Assembly: GCA_963614215.1 (NCBI GenBank)
Contig: CAVECB010000020.1
Location: 1-32,410 of the forward strand
DNA: 32,410 nucleotides
Origin: CAVAWX01 sp963614215
GTDB taxonomy: Bacteria; Actinomycetota; Coriobacteriia; Coriobacteriales; QAMH01
Reading direction: 5' to 3'
The stretch's first letter is position 1; each line of letters opens with the position of its first letter. This document shows positions 23,014-31,144 of this stretch, in pieces. The position numbers were made by a program, and so were the translations under genes. The notes below the pieces were generated by a model, which was not told the origin of the DNA, made no database searches, and saw only the letters and a list, made by a program, of their open reading frames with translations.

Positions 23014-23019
23014 ATTATA
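23014..23019 (-). promoter_or_regulatory. candidate metG operon -10 element
   Basis: A perfect TATAAT lies on the minus strand just past the sortase stop codon, about 110 nt ahead of the metG start. No clear -35 is seen in the sortase 3' end. I see no T-box features in the leader. Confidence 0.4.
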
Positions 23020-23020
23020 G

Positions 23021-23788
23021 TCAAGCGCGCTCGGCGTAGAGGACGAAACGGTGCGTGTTCACGCCGTAAGGATGGCAGGTGATCAAGGTGAGGAGGTCGC
23101 GGCCTGCCTGAATGCGTATAGTGTTGGTCGCCTTCGGCTCGATGACCTTCGTCTCGACAACGCGATAAGTGAGCGTCTCGCGGAAATTGTCCACGTAGAC
23201 GGCATCGCCTATCTGCAGGTCGGGCACGTGCACGAACATGGACAGACCGCGGCTGTGCGCGCGGTGGCCGGCTATGACGGAGTTCGTGTTGTCGCCGCCT
23301 ATGGGGTAGCTCGTCTGGGTCAGGTGCACGGCGCCGCGCGCCATCTGCTCGTCGTTGGCGCCCAGGCGTATGGGCAGGTCGATGTCGATGGCGGGCACGC
23401 GCAGAAAGCCGATGATATTGTCCTCGATGCCCCATGCGGACAGATCCACCGCCGGCTGCAGGTAGCTGAAGGCGTCCACGAGCTCTTTTTGCCCTTCGGT
23501 GAACAGGCGCTCGTTTTCGGCGCGCAGATAGGCGTAGAGCCCCTCGACGTCGATGTGGCGACCCGAGCCGTCCGAGCCCGCCCCGCTCGCGCCCGTGCCC
23601 TGAGCACGCTTCTCGAAATCTTCGCGCAGGCCGGCGACCTCGTTGCGGTAGAGCGCCTCGTTTATGTAAGGGTAGGCGATAAGGCCGGCGCCGGCCGCCG
23701 CCATCAGTCCGGCCGCGCCCACGAGCACGCGCCGCCGCGTGAGAATCGGCCCCTTTTTCGACTCAGACGTCTTCTCCTGTTTTTCCAT
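23021..23788 (-). CDS. class C sortase (second of pair)
   Basis: This 255-residue transpeptidase would cleave LPXTG-type signals and join pilin or surface proteins outside the membrane. An N-terminal basic stretch (TRRR) followed by one membrane segment (about 20-40) anchors it. The catalytic residues are H175 (IAGHRAHSRG), C238 (TLITCHPYGVN) and R247 (THRFVL). The TLxTC-PYGVNTHR pattern is that of class C (pilin) sortases. Unlike its partner it has no C-terminal membrane segment and stops right after the arginine strand. GGGGAGG precedes the ATG at 23788, which lies inside the end of the upstream sortase gene (26-nt overlap), so the pair is co-translated. No LPXTG substrate gene is present in the window. 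Confidence 0.93.
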   Translation of the reverse strand: MEKQEKTSESKKGPILTRRRVLVGAAGLMAAAGAGLIAYPYINEALYRNEVAGLREDFEKRAQGTGASGAGSDGSGRHIDVEGLYAYLRAENERLFTEGQKELVDAFSYLQPAVDLSAWGIEDNIIGFLRVPAIDIDLPIRLGANDEQMARGAVHLTQTSYPIGGDNTNSVIAGHRAHSRGLSMFVHVPDLQIGDAVYVDNFRETLTYRVVETKVIEPKATNTIRIQAGRDLLTLITCHPYGVNTHRFVLYAERA

Positions 23789-24932
23789 CGGGCTCGCCTC
23801 CCCTTTTCTTTGGCTCGGCATCGCGAGCGTCAAACCCCGGCCAGCCGCGTGCCGCCAGGTCTGCACGTGCAGCCGCCGCGATGGCCGCAATTGCCTCTGC
23901 CTTCTGCTGCTCCAGCTCGTCAATTGCCTCGTCGGCCGCTTCAACGACCGCTCCGGCGGCCGCCTCGCCCGCTGCTACGTCTGCTACTGTACCTGCCGCA
24001 TCGCCCGTTGTTGCCCTCGTCGGTGCGCCGGTTGCCTCGTCGGGCGCCCCTTCAAACGCCTCTTCGAGCGCCTCGTCCACCGCCTCATCGGCTTCCTTCT
24101 TGCGCAGGCGCCGCCGCACAAGCAACGCCACGACGACCACGCCCAGCACCGCCCCCACCGCACTGGCGATCAAGATGATTTGTTCATGCGTGAGGCCACC
24201 CGCGCCGGCCGCCTCGGCCTCCTCGGCCTCGTCTTCGGGGGTGTAGTCCACACGGTGCCCGCGCACGAGCAGGCGGTGCGTGTTCACGCCGTAGGGCGTG
24301 CAGGTGACGAGTGTGCAGTAGTCCTTGTCGGCCACGCGCCGCAGCTCGGCGGTGTCTTCCGGCTCGACTACCAGTAGGCGGTCAATCTCGTAGGCAAGCG
24401 TCTTGTCGAGGATTTTCACAAAGAAACGGTCGCCTGCCTGCAACTCTTCCAGATCGGTGAAGAGCTTCGCGTTCACCAAACCCGAGTGCCCCGTGAAGAC
24501 GGTGTGTGTACCGGTGCCGCCAGTGGGCATCGACGAGCCCTCCAGATGTCCGACGCCCTTGGCCAGCGTGGCCTCGGAGGTGCCGTGGTAGATGGGCAGG
24601 TTCACCGATATCTTGGGGATGGAGATGCGCCCCATCAGGCCGCTGCCGTCCAAGTCGAGCACCTGGTAGTAGTTGTCGGCCATGACCATGCCCGAGCCCT
24701 CGATGAACGGGTCGTGCACGGGGTTGCCGTAGAGATTCTCGTTGTACTCGACAGCTTTTGCCCACGCGGCCTCGAGGTCTTGCTCGGAGGTGCTGGCCAC
24801 CGTCTCGTCGTAGCTTTCCGTCACCTGGACGGCGGCACGCTCGAACAGCCAGCTGGCCACGTGGGGATATGCCAGCAGGCACAGGCCCGCGAGCATGACC
24901 ACGACCAAAAACATCTTGCGCAGCGCAGACAT
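23763..24932 (-). CDS. class C sortase with long Ala/Glu-rich cytoplasmic tail
   Basis: This is a 389-residue membrane transpeptidase. An N-terminal membrane segment (8-24) and a second one (about 251-272) flank the sortase domain. Catalytic residues are H149 (FTGHSGL), C211 (TLVTCTPYGVN) and R220 (THRLLV). The SMPTGG-THTVFTGHSGL pattern is typical of pilin-polymerising class C enzymes. After the second membrane segment come RRRLRKKE and about 115 residues rich in Ala, Glu and Asp (DEAVDEALEEAFEGAPDEA onward) that would lie in the cytoplasm. Such a tail is not usual for the class. GGAAAGGAGG lies ahead of the ATG. It may be transcribed with the membrane protein 100 nt upstream. Confidence 0.92.
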   Translation of the reverse strand: MSALRKMFLVVVMLAGLCLLAYPHVASWLFERAAVQVTESYDETVASTSEQDLEAAWAKAVEYNENLYGNPVHDPFIEGSGMVMADNYYQVLDLDGSGLMGRISIPKISVNLPIYHGTSEATLAKGVGHLEGSSMPTGGTGTHTVFTGHSGLVNAKLFTDLEELQAGDRFFVKILDKTLAYEIDRLLVVEPEDTAELRRVADKDYCTLVTCTPYGVNTHRLLVRGHRVDYTPEDEAEEAEAAGAGGLTHEQIILIASAVGAVLGVVVVALLVRRRLRKKEADEAVDEALEEAFEGAPDEATGAPTRATTGDAAGTVADVAAGEAAAGAVVEAADEAIDELEQQKAEAIAAIAAAARADLAARGWPGFDARDAEPKKRGGEPDGKTGEDV

Positions 24933-25032
24933 CGAGGCGCCTCCTTTCCGGGTACGGGGCGGGTGTTATGTCGCAAGCAGATGCGACGGGGCGCGCAGGC
25001 GGCAGGCGGCGAAGGGGAGGCTGTGCGCCCCT

Positions 25033-25950
25033 TTACGTCGCAGACGAATACGAGGAGGACGAGGAAGAAGACGACGAATAGGACGGGTAGATGCTGTTGT
25101 ACCAATCGATGGAAGCCTTCACGTTCGCATTGTCTGTGCCGAGGCGCACGATGGCGTCCGCGACCTCTTCCTTGGAGGTCTTTTTCACCTGCGAGGGCGC
25201 GACGCTTACAGGGATGGAGCTGTAGTCTTCCTTGTAGACCTGTATGGTGTAGCCGTTGTCGTTGGTCGCGATGAGCTTGGCCAGCACAATCGCGGTGCCC
25301 TTGCAGTAGTAGCCGCTCTTCATGGCGACCTCGTTGGCCTCTGTAAACGAGGTGTCCAGCGTGTAGTAGGAGCCGATGTCATAGGAAATGGCCTGGTACG
25401 TGTCCGGCGACTCGACCATCCCGCTGATCATCGTCCCATCCTTTCCCTCGTCGATGTCCACGTCCAGCACAGCGCATATGCAGCGTTGGCCATCGAGGTC
25501 GAACTCCCAGACCGTGTCTTGGGCTAGGCTCGCAGCCTTCGGGTAGGCAAAAGTGCTGGAATAGCTGTACGAGTCCGAGCTGTCGCTTTGCGCGCTGTCG
25601 CCCGCGGTAATGTGCGAGCCCGAGCTGTGCCCGCCGCCCGGGATGTTCGGCCAGTCGAAAATCCACGACAGCGCGACGAGCACCACCACGATGGCGCCCG
25701 TGATGAACGCGGTCTTCTTCGCGATGGAGGCACCTGCCTGTCTAGCGGCGCCTCGCGTGCCCTGCGCGCCGGCTCTTTTCTTCGCGCCCGCGCCGGCCTT
25801 CGCCGCGTCGCCCGCCGCAGGGCGCATCGTATCTTTCACCGTAGAGCCGGTCGTGGCCTTCGCCGCAGGCCGCGCCTGCTTCCCGGTGCGTCGCGTGCCC
25901 TTCTCCCGGCGCTTTTGCTCCAGAAAATCGTTGTTGTTGTCCCCGAACAT
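25033..25950 (-). CDS. uncharacterised single-pass membrane protein, Ser-rich C terminus
   Basis: I do not recognise a family. The 305-residue protein has a basic, Ala/Lys-rich cytoplasmic N terminus (about 1-78) and one membrane segment (81-98, AFITGAIVVVLVALSWIF). A Ser/Gly linker (104-135) leads to an extracellular domain of about 150 residues with an RCICAV strand and a YYCKGTAIVLAKL strand. The two cysteine regions might form disulfides. It ends in a run of about 16 Ser/Tyr residues. There is no LPXTG signal, so it is not an obvious sortase substrate despite lying just upstream of the two sortase genes. Its start is 9 nt after the SPFH gene stop, inside which its GAGGTAGGA ribosome site lies. 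Confidence 0.75.
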   Translation of the reverse strand: MFGDNNNDFLEQKRREKGTRRTGKQARPAAKATTGSTVKDTMRPAAGDAAKAGAGAKKRAGAQGTRGAARQAGASIAKKTAFITGAIVVVLVALSWIFDWPNIPGGGHSSGSHITAGDSAQSDSSDSYSYSSTFAYPKAASLAQDTVWEFDLDGQRCICAVLDVDIDEGKDGTMISGMVESPDTYQAISYDIGSYYTLDTSFTEANEVAMKSGYYCKGTAIVLAKLIATNDNGYTIQVYKEDYSSIPVSVAPSQVKKTSKEEVADAIVRLGTDNANVKASIDWYNSIYPSYSSSSSSSSSYSSAT

Positions 25951-25959
25951 GGCCGCGTC

Positions 25960-26847
25960 CTACCTCACGTCGGCCTCGTGCGCCTGAATGATAGTGTCGC
26001 GAATTTGGGCGGCCGCATCGATGTTGCTCGGCATCATCAGCACCTTCGTGTTGTCGCTGGCCGAGATGTTGTTCATGGTGTCGAGGTATTGCTGCGTCAA
26101 GATGACGGACATGACCTCGCCTTCGGTCAGGCCCTCCTGCTTCATGTCCACGAGCGATTTGCGCAGGCCGTCGATGATGGCCTGGCGCTGCGCCGCGATG
26201 CCCTCGCCGTGCAGCCTGTTTTTGGTGGCCTCGGCCTCGGCGCGGGTGATCATGGTGATCTTGTCGGCCTCGGCCAGCTCCTTGGCCGCGACCCTCTTGC
26301 GCTCGGCCTCGTTGATGGCGTTCATGGCGTCGCGCACCTCGGCCGACGGGTTGATATCGGTGACCAGCGTCTTGATGATGATGTAGCCAAACGAGCTCAT
26401 GGACTCCTTCAGCGTCTGCTCGACGTCGAGGGCCAGCTTGTCCTTTTGCACGAAGGCCTCGTCGAGGATGAGGTTCGGCACGGCGTTGCGGATGTTGTCC
26501 TCGATGTAGGACGAAATCTGCGCCTCGGGGTCTTGCAGCTCGTAGTAGGCCGCCTCGATGTTGGCCGGGTCCACGCGGTACTGCACCGAGGTGGACAGCG
26601 AGACGAAAACGTTGTCCCTGGTCTTGGTGGTGATGGTCTGGTCGAGCTGCTGGATGCGCAGAGGCACCTTGGCCGCGATGCGGTCCACAAGCGGTATGCG
26701 CACGTGGATGCCGGCGGTAGAGGTGCGATGGTACTTGCCGAAGCGCTCGATGATGGCGGCGTACTGCTGCTGGACGACGTAGATGCCAGCCACGAGCAAC
26801 ACGACGACGATGACCGCGACGATGATAAGGATGATGTGCGTGGGCAT
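25960..26847 (-). CDS. SPFH/stomatin-prohibitin family membrane protein
   Basis: This is a 295-residue protein with an N-terminal membrane anchor (about 5-23, IILIIVAVIVVVLLVAGIYVV), an SPFH/band 7 domain (about 25-200; ERFGKYHRTSTAGIHVRIPL, VPLRIQQLDQ, TRDNVFVSLSTSVQYRV) and a helical Ala/Glu coiled-coil stretch (AINEAERKRVAAKELAEADK) typical of stomatins and HflC/QmcA. Such proteins scaffold membrane microdomains and partner proteases; no NfeD or FtsH gene is next to it. GGGAGG precedes the ATG at 26847, which lies only 26 nt after the tRNA-Pro 3' end. A shared transcript with the tRNA is likely. The membrane protein and sortases follow on the same strand. Confidence 0.92.
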   Translation of the reverse strand: MPTHIILIIVAVIVVVLLVAGIYVVQQQYAAIIERFGKYHRTSTAGIHVRIPLVDRIAAKVPLRIQQLDQTITTKTRDNVFVSLSTSVQYRVDPANIEAAYYELQDPEAQISSYIEDNIRNAVPNLILDEAFVQKDKLALDVEQTLKESMSSFGYIIIKTLVTDINPSAEVRDAMNAINEAERKRVAAKELAEADKITMITRAEAEATKNRLHGEGIAAQRQAIIDGLRKSLVDMKQEGLTEGEVMSVILTQQYLDTMNNISASDNTKVLMMPSNIDAAAQIRDTIIQAHEADVR

Positions 26848-26873
26848 GCGTGCCTCCCTTTTGAAGTGGTAAA

Positions 26874-26950
26874 TGGTCGGGGAGACAGGATTTGAACCTG
26901 CGACATCCTGCTCCCAAAGCAGGCGCGCTACCAGACTGCGCCACTCCCCG
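26874..26950 (-). tRNA. tRNA-Pro (anticodon TGG)
   Basis: This is a 77-nt cloverleaf including an encoded CCA (26876-26874). The acceptor CGGGGAG pairs with CTCCCCG with an A discriminator. The anticodon loop TTTGGGA sits on a CCTGC/GCAGG stem, and the T arm has GGTTCAAATCC. TGG reads CCA and related proline codons. The SPFH gene starts 26 nt downstream. Confidence 0.97.
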
Positions 26951-26964
26951 ACGCAAGCGAACAG

Positions 26965-26979
26965 GGGCAAGTATAGCGC
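26965..26979 (-). promoter_or_regulatory. tRNA-Pro promoter core
   Basis: TATACT (26975-26970 on the minus strand) would start transcription about 12 nt before the tRNA. It lies inside a 15-nt block identical to that upstream of serS. Confidence 0.5.
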
Positions 26980-27168
26980 AGGGCGCGTGCGGTAGATGGT
27001 GAAAGCCCGCATGCGCCCTGTTGCGCCGCCGCCCTATACACCGTCCCGCACACCGTCCTGCGCCGCCGTCCCATGCGTCGCCGCACACGTCGCCCTACGC
27101 GCCCCCCCGCGCGTCGGCACGCCGCCCCCATGCGGCGCGCCCTCATGCAAATGTCTTGTGCCCGCGTC

Positions 27169-28383
27169 CTACGCGAGCCGCGCGAACTTGCGCTTACCCA
27201 CCTGCAGCATCGCGCCGGACAACTCGGCGGCGGGCACGTGATAGTTGCCGGCCGCGACGGCTGTCCCGTTCACCTTCACGCCGCCGCCATCGATGAGGCG
27301 CCGCCCCTCGCCGTTGCTGGGTGCCAGACCCGCCTCGGCCAGCACGCGCGGCAGATAGACGCCGCCCTTGTCCGCGTCCTCGTCAAGCGCCACGGCCACT
27401 TCCGGCACGTCCTCGGGCGCCTCGTGGTCCTTGAACTGGCGGTCGAACGCGGCCTCGGCCTCGTGCGCCGCGGCTTCGTCGTGGTAGATGGCCACAATCT
27501 CGCGGGCGAGCCGGCGCTTGGCCTGGTTGGGGTCGGCCTCGCCTGCCGCCAGCGCGCGCTCCACCTCGTCCATTTCGTCGACAGACAGCGCCGTGGCCAG
27601 GCGGTAGTAGCGCGGCATCAGCGCGTCGGGGATGCTCATGACCTTGCCGAACATCTCGGCCGGCGCATCCGTCAGCCCGATGTAGTTGCCGTAGGACTTG
27701 CTCATCTTGCGCGTGCCGTCGGTGCCCTCCAGCAGCGGCAGCGTGAGCGCAACCTGCGGCTCCATGCCCTTCTTCTCCATCAGCTCGCGGCCGGCCAGCA
27801 GGTTGAAGAGCTGGTCGTTGCCGCCCAGCTCGACGTCGGCCTCGATCATCACCGAGTCGTAGGCCTGCATGACGGGGTAGAGGAACTCGTGCAGCGCGAT
27901 GGGCACCTGGCCTTGGTAGCGCTTGGTGAAGTCGTCGCGCTCGAGGATGCGCGCCACGGTGAAGTGCGCGCACAGCTCCAGCAAGCCGGCCAAATCGAGC
28001 TTGCAGATCCAATCGGCGTTGTGCGCGACCTCGGTCTTGGCCGGGTCGAGAATCTTCATGGCCTGATCCATGTAGGTCTGGGCGTTGGCCGCGATTTGCG
28101 CGGACGTGAGCTGCGGGCGCGTCGAGTTGCGCCCGGACGGGTCGCCAATCAGCGCGGTGCCGTCGCCGATGATGAGCGTGACCTTGTGGCCGAGGTCTTG
28201 GAACTGGCGCAGCTTGCGCAGGGGCACGGCGTGCCCGATGTGCAGGTCCGGGCTCGTGGGGTCCACGCCCAGCTTTATGTTGAGCGGCGTGCCGCGGTCA
28301 AGTTTTTTCTTCAGGTCGGCCAGGGGCACGAGCTGCGCCGTGCCGGATTGGATGATGTGCAGTTGTTCGTCGGTGGAAAGCAT
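27169..28383 (-). CDS. tyrS: tyrosyl-tRNA synthetase
   Basis: This class I synthetase of 404 residues charges tRNA-Tyr. The substrate-binding LGVDPTSPDLHIGHAVPL contains the HIGH motif. Downstream are GDPSGRN, ELGGNDQLFNLL and the KMSKSYGN loop. The last 65 residues (GLAPSNGEGRRLIDGGGVKVNG) are an S4-like RNA-binding domain that contacts the tRNA. The start at 28383 is chosen by alignment to the family N terminus; GGAGAAAGG lies 13 nt or more upstream, a long spacing. An earlier in-frame start would add a stretch unlike the family. It follows the U32 gene by 144 nt with its own likely promoter. Confidence 0.96.
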   Translation of the reverse strand: MLSTDEQLHIIQSGTAQLVPLADLKKKLDRGTPLNIKLGVDPTSPDLHIGHAVPLRKLRQFQDLGHKVTLIIGDGTALIGDPSGRNSTRPQLTSAQIAANAQTYMDQAMKILDPAKTEVAHNADWICKLDLAGLLELCAHFTVARILERDDFTKRYQGQVPIALHEFLYPVMQAYDSVMIEADVELGGNDQLFNLLAGRELMEKKGMEPQVALTLPLLEGTDGTRKMSKSYGNYIGLTDAPAEMFGKVMSIPDALMPRYYRLATALSVDEMDEVERALAAGEADPNQAKRRLAREIVAIYHDEAAAHEAEAAFDRQFKDHEAPEDVPEVAVALDEDADKGGVYLPRVLAEAGLAPSNGEGRRLIDGGGVKVNGTAVAAGNYHVPAAELSGAMLQVGKRKFARLA

Positions 28384-28468
28384 CTGACTCGCTGCGCCTT
28401 TCTCCTGTTCGTCGTGTGCGTTCGCGCAGGCGCCGCCGTGCTGCGGCCCTCTAGCGCCTACATAGCCT

Positions 28469-28477
28469 GCAAGCATA
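28469..28477 (-). promoter_or_regulatory. candidate tyrS -10 element
   Basis: TATGCTTGC on the minus strand resembles the TATACTTGC seen upstream of serS and tRNA-Pro. The leader to tyrS would be about 80 nt. Confidence 0.35.
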
Positions 28478-28527
28478 CCATGCGCCCCGCCGTGCGCGAC
28501 GGTGAAAGGGGTGGCGAAGCGGCCGCT

Positions 28528-30711
28528 TCACGCCACGGGGCGGAAGACGTGGCCGCTCGTGGTGCCCTCGCGTTTTTTCTGCGGCTTTCCGGCCACGGCG
28601 CGGCGCACGCGGTAGAACTCGTCTTCGGCTTCGCGCTCGCCCATGAGGGTCGTATCCACGGCAAAGCCCACAAGCCCGGCGCCCAGCAGGTCGGGCACGG
28701 CATGAGCCACGTCGAGCGGCACGGCGTTGTAGAGATGGCCGCGCCCGTCGGTGCCTGCTGCGATGGGAAACTCGTAGCCCTTGCGGTCGCGCAGGCGCCA
28801 GCCGGCCTCGCGCCGCCTGCAGCGCGCGCAACGCCCGTCGCACTCTCCGGCCGCCGTGAAAAAGCAGTGCCCGGACACCATCAGCTCCTGGCGGCCGGCC
28901 ACGACCAGCCCGAGCGGCAGCGGGCTTTCATCGGCGATGAGCTTCATCTGGTGGATGGTCAGTTCGGGCGACAGCCACACGAAGCTCGCGCCGAGCGCCG
29001 CCCACGCCTGCACCGCGTGCAAGTTCGTCGCGTAGAGCTTCGGTCCTATGGCGCGTCCCGGCTCGAATTCCTCCAGCTCGCAGGCTATGTCGGTGTCGGA
29101 AAAATCGATGCGCGTGGTGAAGGTGGCCTGTTCGCTCATGTCCACGACGCCCGCAAAGTCGAGCGCGGCCGCAGGCGGGCGGCGCCTACCGGCATCCCAG
29201 GCGGCCAGCTTGCGCTCCTCGTACGCGGCAAGCGCGCGGTCGCGCAGCTTGTGCAAGGCCGAAAACCCGATGCCCGCACCCTCGGACAGCCACACGTCCC
29301 AACCGTGCGCCGCATAGCAGGTGGCGCCCAAGCGCCCCACATGGGCGACGACGTCATCACGCGAGACGGCCTTCGTGCGCGCGGGCTCGACCGCATCACC
29401 TGCGGCACGCCCTTCGACGTCGTCCGCATCGCGCACGCAAATCTCTAACGGCGCGCCAATCTCCATCTTCACCGTGAAGTCCAGCGGCACGCTCCAACCT
29501 TGCGCCGTCCGGCGTTCGCACGCCTCGCGCAGGGCCGCCGAGCGCACACGGAACACGCGATCGCCCGTGCTGACCGCCCCTTTCACCCGCAACTCCACGT
29601 GCTTGCCGTCCACGACGTCGCCGTCGGCGGCGCCGGCCTCGTGCATGACACGCCCGTGCTGGGTCCATATCTCGAGCAAATCGCCTCGCGAAATGGGCTG
29701 CGTGGCCTTCACGCGCACACGCCCGCCCGCAAACCCGGCCACGCGCCCGACGGCCACCCCGCGGTTGTTGGGGCGCTTGCAGCCCATCAGCTCGGATCCG
29801 CGCACGCCGGCGAGATATCCACCCGTGAAACCGCGGGTGAACGCCTCGGCCACCTGTGCGCGTTCGTCGTCTGTCGGGGCAAAGCCCTCGGGCGCCTCGC
29901 AGACCCGGTCGAGCGCGGCACGGTAGGCGGCCGTCACGCTGGAGACGTACTCGGGGGATTTCATGCGTCCCTCGATTTTGAGCGACGCGACGCCTGCCGC
30001 CACGAGGCGGGGCAGCATGTCGAGCGTGTTCAAGTCCTTGGGCGAAAGCAAAAACTCGCCGTCTGTGGGGACAGTGCGCCCGCTTGCGTCGACGAGCGTA
30101 TACGGCAGGCGGCAGGGCTGCGCGCACACGCCGCGGTTCGCGCTGCGCCCGCCCACCATCGAGCTGAACAGGCACTGGCCCGACTCGCATATGCACAGGG
30201 CACCGTGCGCGAACACCTCCAGCTCCATGCCCTCGCCAGCAAGACGCGCCACCTGCTCTACCGACAGCTCGCGGGCAAGGGTCACGCGCGAAAAGCCCAT
30301 TTTGCGCGCGATTTCCAGACCGCGCAGGCCGCGTATGTTCATCTGCGTCGAGGCGTGCAGGGGCAGTTTGGGCAGCTCGCGCCTGACCAGCGCCGCCAGC
30401 CCCATGTCCTGGACGATGGCCGCGTCGACACCCGCCTCGGCGGCATCTGCCACAAGGGAAAGCGCCTCGTCCATCTCGCCCGGCATGACAAGGGTGTTGG
30501 CCGCCAGATAGATCGCGCATCCATGCAGGTGCGCATCGCGGCACGCCGCCCGCAGGTCGACCGCGTCGAAGTTGTCGGCGTTGCGCCGCGCGTTGAATCC
30601 GCCCGCGCCCAAATAGACGGCATCGGCGCCTGCCGCCACCGCCGCCTCGAAGGCCGCGCGTCCACCCGCCGGCGCCAAAAGCTCCGGTCTTCTTGTCTCG
30701 TGTTCACCCAT
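28528..30711 (-). CDS. rlhA: U32-family protein with DUF3656-like region, RlhA-type
   Basis: This 727-residue protein has the U32 signature EVFAHGALCICESGQCLFS, followed by RSANRGVCAQPCRLPY; these cysteines match the conserved set thought to bind an iron-sulfur cluster. The N terminus is PELLAPAG, then the AGADAVYLG barrel strand typical of the family. The long C-terminal part includes a second cysteine set, CDGRCARCRRR (near residue 655). Relatives with this architecture include E. coli RlhA (YdcP), which hydroxylates a 23S rRNA cytidine; shorter U32 members act in tRNA hydroxylation or ubiquinone synthesis. The older name peptidase is doubtful. The start at 30711 is set by homology. The ribosome site is poor, and an upstream GTG at 30849 would add 46 residues of repeat-derived sequence. 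Confidence 0.75.
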   Translation of the reverse strand: MGEHETRRPELLAPAGGRAAFEAAVAAGADAVYLGAGGFNARRNADNFDAVDLRAACRDAHLHGCAIYLAANTLVMPGEMDEALSLVADAAEAGVDAAIVQDMGLAALVRRELPKLPLHASTQMNIRGLRGLEIARKMGFSRVTLARELSVEQVARLAGEGMELEVFAHGALCICESGQCLFSSMVGGRSANRGVCAQPCRLPYTLVDASGRTVPTDGEFLLSPKDLNTLDMLPRLVAAGVASLKIEGRMKSPEYVSSVTAAYRAALDRVCEAPEGFAPTDDERAQVAEAFTRGFTGGYLAGVRGSELMGCKRPNNRGVAVGRVAGFAGGRVRVKATQPISRGDLLEIWTQHGRVMHEAGAADGDVVDGKHVELRVKGAVSTGDRVFRVRSAALREACERRTAQGWSVPLDFTVKMEIGAPLEICVRDADDVEGRAAGDAVEPARTKAVSRDDVVAHVGRLGATCYAAHGWDVWLSEGAGIGFSALHKLRDRALAAYEERKLAAWDAGRRRPPAAALDFAGVVDMSEQATFTTRIDFSDTDIACELEEFEPGRAIGPKLYATNLHAVQAWAALGASFVWLSPELTIHQMKLIADESPLPLGLVVAGRQELMVSGHCFFTAAGECDGRCARCRRREAGWRLRDRKGYEFPIAAGTDGRGHLYNAVPLDVAHAVPDLLGAGLVGFAVDTTLMGEREAEDEFYRVRRAVAGKPQKKREGTTSGHVFRPVA

Positions 30712-30717
30712 GTCGTG

Positions 30718-30773
30718 TCGCTTGTCCGTATCGCCCGTCTTGTCCGTATTGTCCGTCTTGTCTGTGTTGTGTA
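30718..30773. repeat. 18-bp minisatellite ahead of the U32 gene
   Basis: About three copies of an 18-bp unit built on CTTGTCCGTATTGTCCGT lie immediately upstream of the chosen U32 start. If translated from the upstream GTG, they would read as NTDKTD-type hexapeptides. Confidence 0.6.
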
Positions 30774-30879
30774 GCCGCCGCGTCTGCCGGCAGACGGCCG
30801 CGCCACAGTCTAGAGCATCGCGCCCGAAAAAGGTGTTCGCGTCGACCACGCATGTTGCAAACAGCCCGTTTCGGAAAAT

Positions 30880-31144
30880 CCGACATTTTCAATCGTGATT
30901 TTCCGGCATTTTCAATCGAGATTTTCCGATATTTTCAATCGTGATTTTCCGGCATTTTCAATCGAGATTTTCCGATATTTTCAATCGTGATTTTCCGGCA
31001 TTTTCAATCGAGATTTTCCGATATTTTCAATCGTGATTTTCCGGCATTTTCAATCGAGATTTTCCGATATTTTCAATCGTGATTTTCCGGCATTTTCAAT
31101 CGAGATTTTCCGATATTTTCAATCGTGATTTTCCGACATTTTCG
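30880..31144. repeat. 23-bp-period tandem array, 12 units, alternating types
   Basis: CCG triplets fall at 30880, 30903, 30926, 30949, 30972, 30995, 31018, 31041, 31064, 31087, 31110 and 31133: eleven exact 23-bp steps. Units alternate between type A (CCGATATTTTCAATCGT, then GATTTT) and type B (CCGGCATTTTCAATCGA, then GATTTT), giving a 46-bp higher-order repeat. Each unit has two TTTT tracts 11-12 bp apart, so DNA curvature is likely. The unit length is not a multiple of three and no coding frame runs through. There are no unique spacers, so it is not CRISPR. Confidence 0.95.

Noticed and set aside
26848..27012. Longer SPFH protein start at 27012
   Set aside because: It would translate through the tRNA-Pro gene; the start at 26847 has a strong ribosome site and a membrane anchor.
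30880..31144. CRISPR array
   Set aside because: Units are contiguous at 23 bp with no unique spacers, and no cas gene is near.
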